NCBI GenBank assembly: GCA_031429355.1
Contig: JANOZM010000013.1
Coordinates: forward strand, 1 to 64,000
Direction of reading: 5' to 3'
Origin: JANOZM01 sp031429355
GTDB taxonomy: Bacteria > Pseudomonadota > Gammaproteobacteria > Burkholderiales > Burkholderiaceae_E
Length of the DNA: 64,000 nucleotides
A program made the translations under genes and the position numbers. Within the stretch, counting starts at the first letter, position 1. The number at the start of each line of letters is the position of its first letter. The notes under the pieces were generated by a model. That model was not told where the DNA came from and did not search any database. It was given only the letters and a program-made list of their open reading frames with translations. Shown here one piece after another: positions 18,488 to 27,323 of this stretch.

Positions 18488-18967
18488 TTGTTGACTACAC
18501 CTATTCAGACTATAGCGCCAGTACTGTTGGCCTTCGAAAAATTACCGTTTATTGTTTGGCTAAAATCGAATGCGTTGGTTTATCCGGCACTAGAAACGAT
18601 ACACATAACAGGTATTGCCTTGGTGCTTGGGGTGATGATTGTTGTTGATAGTCGCTTGCTCGGCTTGCATCGCAAATTAGACTTGGCGCTGGTGAAATCG
18701 GTGTTATTGCCCTGGGTCTTAGTCGGGTTTTCAATTTGTGCGACAACGGGCTTACTAATGTTTGCAAGTCGCGCAAGCGACTTAATTGCCAACCGCGCAT
18801 TTGTTATTAAGCTGATTTTATTAATGTTGGCGGGCACCAATGCAGGTATTTTGCACACGCGCGGTAAGCTAGACGATGCCGACTGGACTACGAAAATGCA
18901 GGCCTTAATTTCGCTGTTAATTTGGTTAGCTGTAGTAACGGCAGGGCGCTGGATTGCATATACTTAA
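18488..18967 (+). CDS. Small polytopic membrane protein, DUF6644-like
   Basis: A protein of about 159 residues with four predicted membrane helices and the HITGIALVLG stretch and RLLGL turn that I associate with DUF6644 proteins. These are uncharacterised and frequently sit beside DUF6152 genes, as here. The start is TTG (18488 or the next TTG at 18491, which has GGAG five bases upstream). It is divergent from the ureohydrolase gene and 35 bases upstream of the DUF6152 gene, so the two are likely one transcript. Family naming is from memory of motifs and is moderately sure. Confidence 0.65.
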   Translation: MLTTPIQTIAPVLLAFEKLPFIVWLKSNALVYPALETIHITGIALVLGVMIVVDSRLLGLHRKLDLALVKSVLLPWVLVGFSICATTGLLMFASRASDLIANRAFVIKLILLMLAGTNAGILHTRGKLDDADWTTKMQALISLLIWLAVVTAGRWIAYT

Positions 18968-19002
18968 ATTTTCTTTTTTAAATCTACTTCTTTGGAGGCA
19001 AT

Positions 19003-19482
19003 ATGAAACGACGTGAATTTTCTAAAGTAATTGCTGCGGGTACATGTACTTTTGCCACTCCGCAAGTTTTTGCACACCATGGTTGGTCAAGTTTTGATGA
19101 AACCCGCCCTCTATATTTAGCAGGAAAAGTAGCGACAGTTAAATGGCAAAACCCGCACGCCGAATTAACACTAGAACTCAATCCTCAGTTAGCGTTGCCG
19201 AAAGATTTCGGCAAGCTAAAAATTCCGACTCAGTCGGCCAATGTTGACGGCAGTAAAATTTTCTCAAATGCCGCATTGCCAAAACATCGTGGCATTTGGA
19301 ATGTTGAGCTTGCGCCTCTAACACGAATGCAAGCGTGGAAAGTTGAGCCGTTAAAGGTGGGTGATTCTATTGCGGTGATTGTTTTTACGTATAAAGACGA
19401 AGCGGATGCAAAGGTAGCGCGAGCCGAATTTTTAATAGTTGATAGTGCGATTTATGGCCTACGGTCGGCACCGCAAAGTTAA
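19003..19482 (+). CDS. Exported protein, DUF6152-like
   Basis: A 159-residue protein beginning MKRREF with a signal-like hydrophobic stretch ending at QVFA, just before HHGWSSFD. The twin arginines suggest possible Tat export. The mature start AHHGWSSF and the repeated KWQNPHAE phrase are hallmarks of DUF6152 proteins, whose function is unknown. GGAGG sits seven bases before the ATG. It follows the DUF6644-like gene. Its stop codon overlaps the stop of the convergent PIN gene by four bases (TTAA at 19479-19482), so the two genes end on the same bases. Confidence 0.75.
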   Translation: MKRREFSKVIAAGTCTFATPQVFAHHGWSSFDETRPLYLAGKVATVKWQNPHAELTLELNPQLALPKDFGKLKIPTQSANVDGSKIFSNAALPKHRGIWNVELAPLTRMQAWKVEPLKVGDSIAVIVFTYKDEADAKVARAEFLIVDSAIYGLRSAPQS

Positions 19483-19928
19483 GCGTTTTTAACGCCCAAT
19501 AATTCCACGCCGATTAATACGGATTTAGCGCACTCAAGCTGATCGCTATCGAAACTAACAAAGTGAGTTACGCCGATGCGTGAAGCAATTGCTAGATGTA
19601 AAGCATCTCCAGCGCGAATCGGATTGCTGGGTTGGTTGATTGCAATTTGCCCTGCACGCACGACATCACTGCCTAGCGTGGGCGCACTGATCATTTTTTT
19701 TGCAGTCAAAACATCTAAGCTTTTTGCAACTTCATCAAGGTCTTGAAGCAAGATTAAATCGGCTCGAAATTTCGCGGAAATTGCACATCGAAATTCAGCA
19801 CGCGTCCATTCGCTGCAAGCACCCTTAATACCCGCTAGCATCAGTTGATCAATAATTTGATGAGCTCTTGCAGTGTGTTTCTCGGGCGTTAGTAATGCAA
19901 CCGCAACGCTAGTATCTAAATAGAACAC
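19479..19928 (-). CDS. PIN-domain ribonuclease toxin, VapC-type
   Basis: A 149-residue PIN-domain protein. It opens with YLDTSVAVALL, containing the first acidic metal ligand; further acids are E near 40 (EWTRAEFR), D in RAGDALHLAIA near 103 and D in FVSFDSDQ near 126. This set is the PIN active site, which cleaves RNA in VapBC-like toxin-antitoxin pairs. The start is GTG 19928, two bases after the stop of the upstream antitoxin gene, the classic antitoxin-first arrangement. It ends by sharing TTAA with the convergent DUF6152-like gene. Confidence 0.83.
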   Translation of the reverse strand: MFYLDTSVAVALLTPEKHTARAHQIIDQLMLAGIKGACSEWTRAEFRCAISAKFRADLILLQDLDEVAKSLDVLTAKKMISAPTLGSDVVRAGQIAINQPSNPIRAGDALHLAIASRIGVTHFVSFDSDQLECAKSVLIGVELLGVKNA

Positions 19929-19930
19929 GA

Positions 19931-20224
19931 CTAGTATCGATTCTTTTTACGCATGACTGCGACTGAATTTGTTGGGTCAGGTGTTACTTTTGCGCGAATG
20001 CTCGCAAGCCATTCGTACTCGCTTTCTAAGCTTTCTTTTTGAGTGGGTGCCCCATATTGCAAAGGCACTGTTTCGGCAACCCTATAGCTGTTTAGCGTAT
20101 AAGCTGGCTTGCCGTATTTGCAAATAACGACTTGTGTTCCCTCGTCAACCAAGCCGGTGAGTTCGCTTAGTTTCGCTTTCGCAACAGCGAGCGGGAATTC
20201 AACAGGCTCTTTGGTGTTTTTCAT
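19931..20224 (-). CDS. Phd/YefM-type antitoxin
   Basis: A 97-residue protein with the Phd/YefM N-terminal pattern: PLAVAKAKLSELTGLVDEG, then VVICKYGKPAYTL, which forms the DNA-binding dimer core. The longer C-terminal part would wrap the toxin. It should neutralise the PIN toxin encoded two bases downstream and probably represses their shared promoter, which should lie in the 107 bases between 20224 and the codA stop region. It ends in a basic KKNRY tail. Pairing with a PIN toxin rather than a RelE toxin is known for this antitoxin class. Confidence 0.8.
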   Translation of the reverse strand: MKNTKEPVEFPLAVAKAKLSELTGLVDEGTQVVICKYGKPAYTLNSYRVAETVPLQYGAPTQKESLESEYEWLASIRAKVTPDPTNSVAVMRKKNRY

Positions 20225-20331
20225 AAAAAGCTAATGTGGTCATAATAATAGGCTAAAGTATGACTATAAAACGTAAGCTTGTCTATTACTTTGTTGGGCT
20301 ATGTCACACGCCAAAACCTAGCTTTTTGCGA

Positions 20332-21615
20332 CTACATCCGCCAATCAACAGTCGCCCCGCGCGCTTCAATGTATAGCTCGCTAGTTTGCGGCGCGCTTTG
20401 GGCAATTATTCTTCCGCGCCGTATCACTTTTAATCGATTCGCTCGCAAGCGAATGGCTTCAATTGGCGTGCGCGCATCCAATAAAACACAGTCTGCATTG
20501 CAACCTACGTCAAGCCCATAACCTTGTAAGCCTAAAATTTTTGCGGGGTTTTTTGTAACGGCGACAAAGGCTAGGCGCACTTGCTCTTGCGATGTCATTT
20601 GCGCAACGTGTACGCCCATTTGAGCCACCTCTAACATGTCAGCCGAGCCAAACGAATACCATGGGTCCATGACACAATCGTGACCAAAGGCGACGTTAAT
20701 TCCATGGGCCATCAGTTCTGGCACACGGGTCATGCCTCGGCGCTTTGGGTAGGTATCGTGGCGGCCTTGCAAAGTAATATTAATTAACGGATTGGCGACA
20801 ACTTGCATTTGCGCTTCGGCCATTAATGGCATCAGTTTCGAAACATAATAGTTGTCCATCGAATGCATCGAAGTTAAGTGAGAGCCGGTAACGCGGCCCT
20901 GCAAACCAAGTCGCTGCGTGTGAAAAGTTAAGGTCTCGATGTGACGCGATAATGGGTCGTCACTTTCATCGCAATGCATATCAACCGGGACGGCCAGTTT
21001 GGCAGCCATTTCGCAAAGTAGTTCAACACTGCGTGCGCCTTCGGCCATCGTGCGCTCAAAATGGGGAATGCCGCCAATAACGTCAACGCCCATTTTCATT
21101 GCACGCACAATGTTTTTTAATCCGTTCTCGGAGCGTAAAACACCGTCTTGTGGAAACGCTACTAACTGTAAATCTAAATACGGTCGTACGGTTTCTCGGA
21201 CTTGTAATAACGCTTCGACTGCCAATAGTCTATCGTCGCAAACATCAACATGAGAACGGATTGCTAACAGTCCTTTGCCAACGGCCCAATCGCAGTAGGC
21301 CAAAGCGCGATCAACAATGGCTTGCTGCGTGAGCTGTGGTTTTAGCTCGCCCCATAATGCAATGCCTTCCAACAAAGTACCGCTTTGATTTATACGCGGC
21401 AGGCCATAACTTAATGTGGCATCCATATGAAAATGGGCATCAACAAAAGGAGTGCTCAGTAGTAAACCTTTGGCGTCGATGGTTTCGCGTGCGGGTGTTT
21501 GCGCTATAGCTGCATCTGAACCAACTGCAACAAATTTGCCTTGATTAACACCTAAGTGAATGCCACTGCGCCCATCAGGCAAATTAGCATTGGTAATGAG
21601 TAAGTCGAAATTCAT
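20332..21615 (-). CDS. codA: Cytosine deaminase
   Basis: A 427-residue amidohydrolase that converts cytosine to uracil and ammonia. The metal and catalytic residues fall at the positions known for E. coli CodA: H61 and H63 in DAHFHMD, H214 and E217 in MHCDESDD, H246 in SHLTSM and D313 in GHDCVMDPWY. The match in length and numbering makes true cytosine deaminase likely, though related enzymes act on isoguanine or creatinine. It overlaps the upstream permease gene by four bases, so it is the last gene of a nucleobase/nucleoside import operon. No dedicated CodB permease is present; the ABC importer replaces it. Confidence 0.9.
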   Translation of the reverse strand: MNFDLLITNANLPDGRSGIHLGVNQGKFVAVGSDAAIAQTPARETIDAKGLLLSTPFVDAHFHMDATLSYGLPRINQSGTLLEGIALWGELKPQLTQQAIVDRALAYCDWAVGKGLLAIRSHVDVCDDRLLAVEALLQVRETVRPYLDLQLVAFPQDGVLRSENGLKNIVRAMKMGVDVIGGIPHFERTMAEGARSVELLCEMAAKLAVPVDMHCDESDDPLSRHIETLTFHTQRLGLQGRVTGSHLTSMHSMDNYYVSKLMPLMAEAQMQVVANPLINITLQGRHDTYPKRRGMTRVPELMAHGINVAFGHDCVMDPWYSFGSADMLEVAQMGVHVAQMTSQEQVRLAFVAVTKNPAKILGLQGYGLDVGCNADCVLLDARTPIEAIRLRANRLKVIRRGRIIAQSAPQTSELYIEARGATVDWRM

Positions 21616-22547
21616 CGCTCGCCTTTACGATAGGGTTTTAGTAATGCTTGGGGGTAGCTGGCTTTGCGTGCAACCAAAATCAAAGCCACGATAGACAAAA
21701 TGTAAGGCACCATTAAATACACTTGATAAGGCAAGTTTTCACTAGCGTCTTGCTGCACGCGCAATTGCCAAGCGTCAAACATCGCAAATAAAATGGCACC
21801 CATTACGGCTTTACCGGGGCGCCAAGAAGCAAACACCACGAGCGCAACACAAATCCAACCGCGCCCATTGACCATGTTAAAAAAGAATGCGTTAAACGCC
21901 GCCAAAGTTAAAAACGAACCCGCAATTCCCATCAATGCAGAACCGGCCACAACGGCTAAAGTGCGCAACTTAAAAACATGCAGTCCTTGCCCCTCAGCGG
22001 CTTCCGGGTTTTCTCCGACCATGCGAATAGCAAGACCTAAAGGCGTGCGATACAAACCCCAGGCAATCACTACAAACAAAACGAAGGCCAATACAGTTAG
22101 TGGAGTTTGCGAACCTATGACAGGTCCAATAATTGGAATGGAAACTAGGCTCGTCATTTCGGCAAACGGGGTGATCGTGGGAGGGCGTTCTACTTTTGGA
22201 AACAAGGCGCGATAACTAAAATACGACAAGCTAGTTGCTAGCAAAGTAATGCCTAAGCCAGATACGTGCTGCGATAAGCCTAAGGGAACGGTCAGGGCCG
22301 CGTGTAGCAAGCCAAACAATGCGCCAATTATTGCAGCGGCTAATACGCCAATCCATAGGGGTGCACCCAAGTACACTACATACCAACCAACGAATCCACC
22401 AGCCACCATAATGCCTTCGATGCCTAAATTTAAAACGCCGGCACGCTCGCAAAGCAGCACGCCTAAGGTGCCTATTATTAGCGGCGTTGCAATGCGCAAT
22501 ACGGCAACCCAAAAGCCGCTGGACAGGAAAGGTTCAAGCCACTCCAT
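21612..22547 (-). CDS. Nucleoside ABC transporter permease, NupQ/YufQ-like
   Basis: A 311-residue inner-membrane permease of the RbsC/BmpC branch with about eight to ten helices and the diagnostic LLCERAGVLNLGIEGIM segment near residue 28-44, shared by simple-sugar and nucleoside importers. It forms a heterodimeric channel with the permease encoded just upstream (14-base overlap) and overlaps codA by four bases. With the BMP-type binding protein in the same operon, the cargo is most likely nucleosides or nucleobases. Confidence 0.85.
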   Translation of the reverse strand: MEWLEPFLSSGFWVAVLRIATPLIIGTLGVLLCERAGVLNLGIEGIMVAGGFVGWYVVYLGAPLWIGVLAAAIIGALFGLLHAALTVPLGLSQHVSGLGITLLATSLSYFSYRALFPKVERPPTITPFAEMTSLVSIPIIGPVIGSQTPLTVLAFVLFVVIAWGLYRTPLGLAIRMVGENPEAAEGQGLHVFKLRTLAVVAGSALMGIAGSFLTLAAFNAFFFNMVNGRGWICVALVVFASWRPGKAVMGAILFAMFDAWQLRVQQDASENLPYQVYLMVPYILSIVALILVARKASYPQALLKPYRKGER

Positions 22548-23613
22548 CGTCGCGCTTTCGTTTGAATGTGTACTCGGTAAACAAGGTGGCTACTAGCATG
22601 CTGATCAGCGCAATAGCCACCATAACATCAGCCAGATAACTAGGGACATTAACGGCTCGGCTCATGCTATCTGCACCAACGAAAATCGCGGCAATAAAAA
22701 TACTGGCTAAGACCACTCCAAGCGGATTCAAGGCGGCTAGCATCGCCACAACAACACCTGTGTAACCGTAACCAGGGGACATATCTAAAGTGACGTAACT
22801 AGCACGACCTGCCACCTCGATGGCACCCGCTAGACCGGCTAATGACCCCGAAATAATTGCAGTAATCATTGAAACTTTATTAACGGGTAGACCTAAAAAC
22901 TTTGCGGCTTGTCGGTTGTGGCCTGTATTGCGAATCATAAAACCAAGGCGTGTGTATTTGTTCATAAACCAAATAGCAGCGCTGGCGACTAAAGCAATAA
23001 TTAAACCGCTGTGTAGCCGCGTTGGCTCTAGTAAACGCGTTAATTCAAAATCGGGATTCATGGCAACCGACTGCGGCCATCCCATACCAGCCGGGTCTTT
23101 CATCGCACCATCAAGCAACATCGACACCAAAAGTAGGGCGATAAAATTAAGCAACAAAGTGGTTACCACTTCATCCACATTAAATTGTGTTTTTAGCCAA
23201 GTGGGTACAACTAAAAGTAACGCACCGGCCAAGCAGGCAGCAAGCCAAATTGCCGGAAATAACAAATAGGCGGGCAAATCCCAACCGGAACCACCATGCA
23301 AACCACCAACAGCAACAGCCGCTAGCGCACCCACATAAAGCTGACCCTCAGCACCAATGTTGTATAACTTAGCGCGAAAGGCAACAGCAACCGCTAGGCC
23401 AGTAAAAATTAGTGGGGTTGCGCGGGTCAGTGTTTCTGTAATTGCAAATTGCGAACCCAGCGCACCAACAAAAATTAGTTGGAATGTACTGCCAATTGGC
23501 GCGCCAACTAGTGCAACCAAAATCGTCGTTATTAAAAGCGTGGCTATTAGTGCAACGCAAGTTGCAACGAGTTGCGCTGAGCGCGAAACTTGTTCGCGGG
23601 CGACTAATTGCAT
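22534..23613 (-). CDS. Nucleoside ABC transporter permease, NupP/YufP-like
   Basis: A 359-residue permease with about nine helices. It has AFRAKLYNIGAEGQLYVGA near residue 78-96, the equivalent of the LNLGIEG motif in its partner, and a conserved internal GSLAGLAGAIEVAG helix. It pairs with the NupQ-like subunit encoded next. It overlaps the ATPase gene by ten bases on its 5' side and the next permease gene by 14 bases on its 3' side, so the four transporter genes are tightly coupled. Confidence 0.85.
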   Translation of the reverse strand: MQLVAREQVSRSAQLVATCVALIATLLITTILVALVGAPIGSTFQLIFVGALGSQFAITETLTRATPLIFTGLAVAVAFRAKLYNIGAEGQLYVGALAAVAVGGLHGGSGWDLPAYLLFPAIWLAACLAGALLLVVPTWLKTQFNVDEVVTTLLLNFIALLLVSMLLDGAMKDPAGMGWPQSVAMNPDFELTRLLEPTRLHSGLIIALVASAAIWFMNKYTRLGFMIRNTGHNRQAAKFLGLPVNKVSMITAIISGSLAGLAGAIEVAGRASYVTLDMSPGYGYTGVVVAMLAALNPLGVVLASIFIAAIFVGADSMSRAVNVPSYLADVMVAIALISMLVATLFTEYTFKRKRDDGVA

Positions 23614-25166
23614 TGGTGTAATCCATCTGCGCTACCGGCCATGGCAAGCCCTAGGCTATCGATAGTCCATAAATTAGCCGATTGTGGTTGCGCCATACTT
23701 TCTTTAAACATAACCCCAATGCGATCTGCTAATGCAAATACTTCATCGAGATCTTCTGAAATTAATACGATGCCGGTGCCTAGCGCTGCTGCATCCAGTA
23801 ATTGCTGATGTATAAAGGCAACCGCGCCAACATCTAACCCCCAAGTTGGTTGGTCGGCAATAATAAGTTTAGGTTGGCGTACTAAGTTGCGACCCAAAAT
23901 TAGTTTTTGCATATTGCCACCCGAGAGTTTGGCAGTACGCGCTTCAATCGATTCGGTGCGCACATCAAATTGCTTAACAATATTAGCCGCATGTTTTTGG
24001 GCCGCCGGAATTTGCAATAGACCGCCGCGAACAAAACGTCGATCGTTTAAATCTTCGATGATTGCGTTCTCCCAAAGGGGTGCATCTTTTATTACGCCTC
24101 GACCTTGTCGGTCGGCTGTAATACGTGCAATTTGTTCCATGCTAACTTGGGAATCTACTGCAATCGTACCAAGCAACCCTTTGCGCTTTAAATTATTTAA
24201 CTCCCTATCCATTAGTAACTGAGCCAGTGCTTGCTGGCCATTTCCGGCAACACCTGCAATAGCTACAATTTCACCAGGCCGTACTTCTAAATTCACCTGC
24301 GCGCTGCTGTTTTTCTTTAGCTGAACAGCGTTTAGGGTTAGCAATGGCGGTTTTTGTTTTACAAATTCCAAATTGGAAGTTGCAGTGTTTGTATTCTTGA
24401 CGCCAACGACTTCTCGTCCGACCATCAGCTGCGCTAACTCCGAGCGCTTCGAGTCACGGGCGTTACGCTCGGCTACGAGCTTGCCTTGACGCAACACCAA
24501 AATACGATCCGCAACCCGTAGTACTTCGTCTAATTTATGCGATATAAAAATAAGCGATAAGCCTTGATCAATTAGCTGGCGCAATGTTGCAAATAAAGCT
24601 TCAGATTCTTGCGGCGTTAACACGGCCGTTGGTTCATCTAAAATCAAGATTTTTGCGCCACGATACAGCGCCTTTAAAATTTCTACGCGCTGCCGCTCAC
24701 CAACGGAAAGATCTGAAATTAATGCTTCGGTGTTAAGCCTTAAGCCAAACTGCCGACCGAGTTCATTCAATCTTATTTGCGCTGCGCTACGCGATGAACG
24801 CAACTTAAACAACGATTCGGTGCCGACCAGTACGTTATCTAAAACACTTAAATTTTCTGCCAAGGCAAAGTGTTGGTGCACCATGCTAATACCCGCAGCC
24901 AGTGCTAAGTCTGGACGCCCAGGGGGCAGGGATTTACCAAATACTTCAATGCTTCCTGCATCAGGGCGGTAGTGCCCAAACAACTGCGAAACTAATGTTG
25001 ATTTTCCTGCGCCGTTTTCGCCTAACAAGGCAACCACTTCACTGCGTTTTAAATGCAATGTAATGCTGTCATTGACGATCAGGGAGCCAAACCGTTTGGT
25101 TAGCCCCCTGATATTTAGAACAGTCTGGTTAGACTGTTCGGGTTTGGTTGAATCAATAACAATCAA
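23604..25166 (-). CDS. Nucleoside ABC transporter ATPase with two ABC domains, NupO/YufO-like
   Basis: A 520-residue duplicated ATPase. The first domain has Walker A GENGAGKST (49-57), signature LSVGERQRVEIL and Walker B ILILDEP. The second has the degenerate Walker A GVAGNGQQA near 298, signature LSGGNMQKLILGR and IADQPTWGLDVG. Such asymmetry is normal for the RbsA/MglA/NupO class. It powers the two permeases encoded downstream. The start is TTG 25166, four bases after the BMP-protein stop; no ATG is available nearby. Substrate is inferred from the BMP-type binding protein and codA. Confidence 0.87.
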   Translation of the reverse strand: MIVIDSTKPEQSNQTVLNIRGLTKRFGSLIVNDSITLHLKRSEVVALLGENGAGKSTLVSQLFGHYRPDAGSIEVFGKSLPPGRPDLALAAGISMVHQHFALAENLSVLDNVLVGTESLFKLRSSRSAAQIRLNELGRQFGLRLNTEALISDLSVGERQRVEILKALYRGAKILILDEPTAVLTPQESEALFATLRQLIDQGLSLIFISHKLDEVLRVADRILVLRQGKLVAERNARDSKRSELAQLMVGREVVGVKNTNTATSNLEFVKQKPPLLTLNAVQLKKNSSAQVNLEVRPGEIVAIAGVAGNGQQALAQLLMDRELNNLKRKGLLGTIAVDSQVSMEQIARITADRQGRGVIKDAPLWENAIIEDLNDRRFVRGGLLQIPAAQKHAANIVKQFDVRTESIEARTAKLSGGNMQKLILGRNLVRQPKLIIADQPTWGLDVGAVAFIHQQLLDAAALGTGIVLISEDLDEVFALADRIGVMFKESMAQPQSANLWTIDSLGLAMAGSADGLHQCN

Positions 25167-25170
25167 CCGA

Positions 25171-26193
25171 TTATTTCTTGGTCGATTTAGGCTCTGCGTC
25201 GTTAATTTTCACGGTGAATTTACCCGCTAAAATTTCAGCTTCGCGTGCTTTTACTTTGGCCGCTAATTCTTTTGGAATTTTGGCTTCAAAGGTGCCTAAA
25301 GGCGAAAGCTCCGATCCTTTGTTTTTCATGTATGAGTAAACGCCGTAATCTTCTGGCTTGAATTTACCGGCTTTTACTGCCGCTAACGCTTTATCAATCG
25401 TTGGTTCCATATTCCATAGCGCCGATGCAATAACCGTGTCGGGATACTGAGCCTGAGTATTGATAACGTTGCCAATGGCTAGCTTGCCACGTTCTTTGGC
25501 CGCATCCGAAACACCAAAACGCTCGGCATACATAATGTCAGCACCTTTATCAATTTGCGCAAACGCCGCTTCTTTTGCTTTTGGTGGATCGAACCAGCTG
25601 CCAATAAAGCTAACTGAAAACTCGACCTTGGGATTGACTTCTTTAGCACCAGCAATAAATGCATGCATCAAGCGGTTAACTTCAGGAATAGGAAAGCCGC
25701 CGACCATACCAATTTTGTTTGATTTGGTCATGCCGCCCGCCAACATACCTGTTAAGTAAGCTGGTTCGTGAATGAAGTTATCAAAGACAGAAAAGTTAGG
25801 TGCCTGCGGTTTACCCGATGAACCCATTAAGAACGAAATTTTTGGATAGCTTTTTGCTACTTTGCGTGCCGCTGCTTCCACTGCAAACGATTCGCCAACA
25901 ATAAACTGGTTACCTTTTTCAGCGAATTCACGCATCACGCGTTCGTAATCTGCATTGGCGACTTTTTCGGCAAATACGTATTCGATTTCGCCGCGGTCTT
26001 TGGCAGCGTTTAGCGCTTTATGGATGCGGCTAACCCACTGCTGTTCTACCGGTACAGTATAAATTGCGGCTACTTTAGTTTTGCCTGCTTGTGCAAATGC
26101 TGGCGCAGCGCCCGCAACCGCTGCAAGGGCTGTCGCTGCTAAACCGGACTTCAGAAGGGTACGACGTTGGGGACTTGCTCGACGCTGACTCAT
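25171..26193 (-). CDS. BMP-family substrate-binding protein (nucleoside importer)
   Basis: A 340-residue exported binding protein. The N-terminus carries RRTLLKSGLAA followed by a hydrophobic stretch ending AFAQA, a Tat-like signal with twin arginines. The mature part matches the BMP/Med family: KVAAIYTVPVEQQWV at the start, EFAEKGNQFIVGESF, then the GMLAGGMTKSNKIGMVGG hinge. No lipobox cysteine is present, as usual for Gram-negative BMP proteins. It is the first gene of the codA operon, with TGGAG upstream of the ATG. BMP proteins bind purine or pyrimidine nucleosides or, in some cases, other small rings; CodA suggests cytosine-type ligands. Confidence 0.87.
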   Translation of the reverse strand: MSQRRASPQRRTLLKSGLAATALAAVAGAAPAFAQAGKTKVAAIYTVPVEQQWVSRIHKALNAAKDRGEIEYVFAEKVANADYERVMREFAEKGNQFIVGESFAVEAAARKVAKSYPKISFLMGSSGKPQAPNFSVFDNFIHEPAYLTGMLAGGMTKSNKIGMVGGFPIPEVNRLMHAFIAGAKEVNPKVEFSVSFIGSWFDPPKAKEAAFAQIDKGADIMYAERFGVSDAAKERGKLAIGNVINTQAQYPDTVIASALWNMEPTIDKALAAVKAGKFKPEDYGVYSYMKNKGSELSPLGTFEAKIPKELAAKVKAREAEILAGKFTVKINDAEPKSTKK

Positions 26194-26258
26194 AGACTCT
26201 CCAAGTGAATTTTTGCGCTTGCCGAACGATTTCGGAATGATTTAGCGCTGAACCTTCA

Positions 26259-27323
26259 CTATAGCAAATTGAAGGTCTGAAATTCTTGCATTGCCCCAAC
26301 TTGTTCACGTAACTCGAGAATTCGTTCTTGCCAATATCGTGCAGTGCCGAACCAGGGAAACGCGGCAGGAAAAGCTGGGTCGTTCCAGCGTCGTGCGAGC
26401 CAAGCACTGTAATGCAGCAAACGTAGTGTGCGAAGGGCTTCAATTAGGTGCAGCTCACCGCGATCGAATTCGCAAAAACGTTCATAGCCTTTTAGTAAAG
26501 CGCTTAGCTGGCTACTAGCTAAGTCGGGCTCGCCCGCTAATAGCATCCATAAATCTTGTACCGCAGGCCCGCTGCGACTATCGTCTAAATCAACAAAATG
26601 TGGGCCAGCTGGGGTCCATAAAATGTTACCCACGTGGCAATCACCGTGCAATCGTTGGGTGCGTGGGGCGATTTCGTGCCACCGTTGCTCGACCATGCCT
26701 AGCGCCTGCTTCGCAATTGCTTCCCAAGCGGGTAGTAAATCGCTAGGAATCATTTCCGATTGAAGCAGCCAATCGATCGATGCATGCCCCATTGTGGCTG
26801 CCGTAAGCCCCTCACGGTGCATAAAGGGTTGGCGTCGTCCTACGGAATGAATACGACCTAAAAACCTTCCAATCCATTCGAGCGTTTCGCTGTCTTCTAA
26901 ATTTGGCGTACGTCCACCACGGCAAGCAAATGCTGTAAACCGAAATGTTTTAAATGTATGAAGGGTCTTATCGTTGATAACTAATGCCGGTACGCAGGGT
27001 ACTTCGGCATCTTCAAGCTCTTGCGCAAATTGATGTTCTTCTAAAATTTGCGCATCGCTCCAGCGCTGCGGGCGATAAAATTTTAATACTAATTTATTTG
27101 GATCGCCTGCCGGTTTTATATCTGTACCAGCTACGCGGTTACTCGGATCTACATAGACTTGGTAGACTCGGTTTTCGTAGCTATTTAAGCCCAAAAACCG
27201 ACCATCCGTTACAAACCCTAAGCTATCGGTTGCGTCTAGAACAAGTTCTGGGCTGAGCCCATTAAATGGCGTTTGTGTATCGTCAATCGGGCTGTTTGCA
27301 TTACCCAACCTAGCCTCGGCCAA
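26259..27323 (-). CDS. srkA: SrkA/RdoA-type stress-response protein kinase
   Basis: A 354-residue choline-kinase-fold Ser/Thr kinase. Visible are NSYENRVYQV in the nucleotide loop, the lysine in LVLKFYRPQRW, the catalytic loop LHGDCHVGNILW and the metal-binding HFVDLDDS. These match YihE/SrkA, a cytoplasmic kinase that protects cells under envelope or oxidative stress. The frame opens at TTG 27323, inside the end of the SDR gene; TTG 27308, with GAGG upstream, is an equally good start. It is co-transcribed with the SDR gene, with a short overlap. Partners are not shown by the sequence. Confidence 0.87.
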   Translation of the reverse strand: MAEARLGNANSPIDDTQTPFNGLSPELVLDATDSLGFVTDGRFLGLNSYENRVYQVYVDPSNRVAGTDIKPAGDPNKLVLKFYRPQRWSDAQILEEHQFAQELEDAEVPCVPALVINDKTLHTFKTFRFTAFACRGGRTPNLEDSETLEWIGRFLGRIHSVGRRQPFMHREGLTAATMGHASIDWLLQSEMIPSDLLPAWEAIAKQALGMVEQRWHEIAPRTQRLHGDCHVGNILWTPAGPHFVDLDDSRSGPAVQDLWMLLAGEPDLASSQLSALLKGYERFCEFDRGELHLIEALRTLRLLHYSAWLARRWNDPAFPAAFPWFGTARYWQERILELREQVGAMQEFQTFNLL

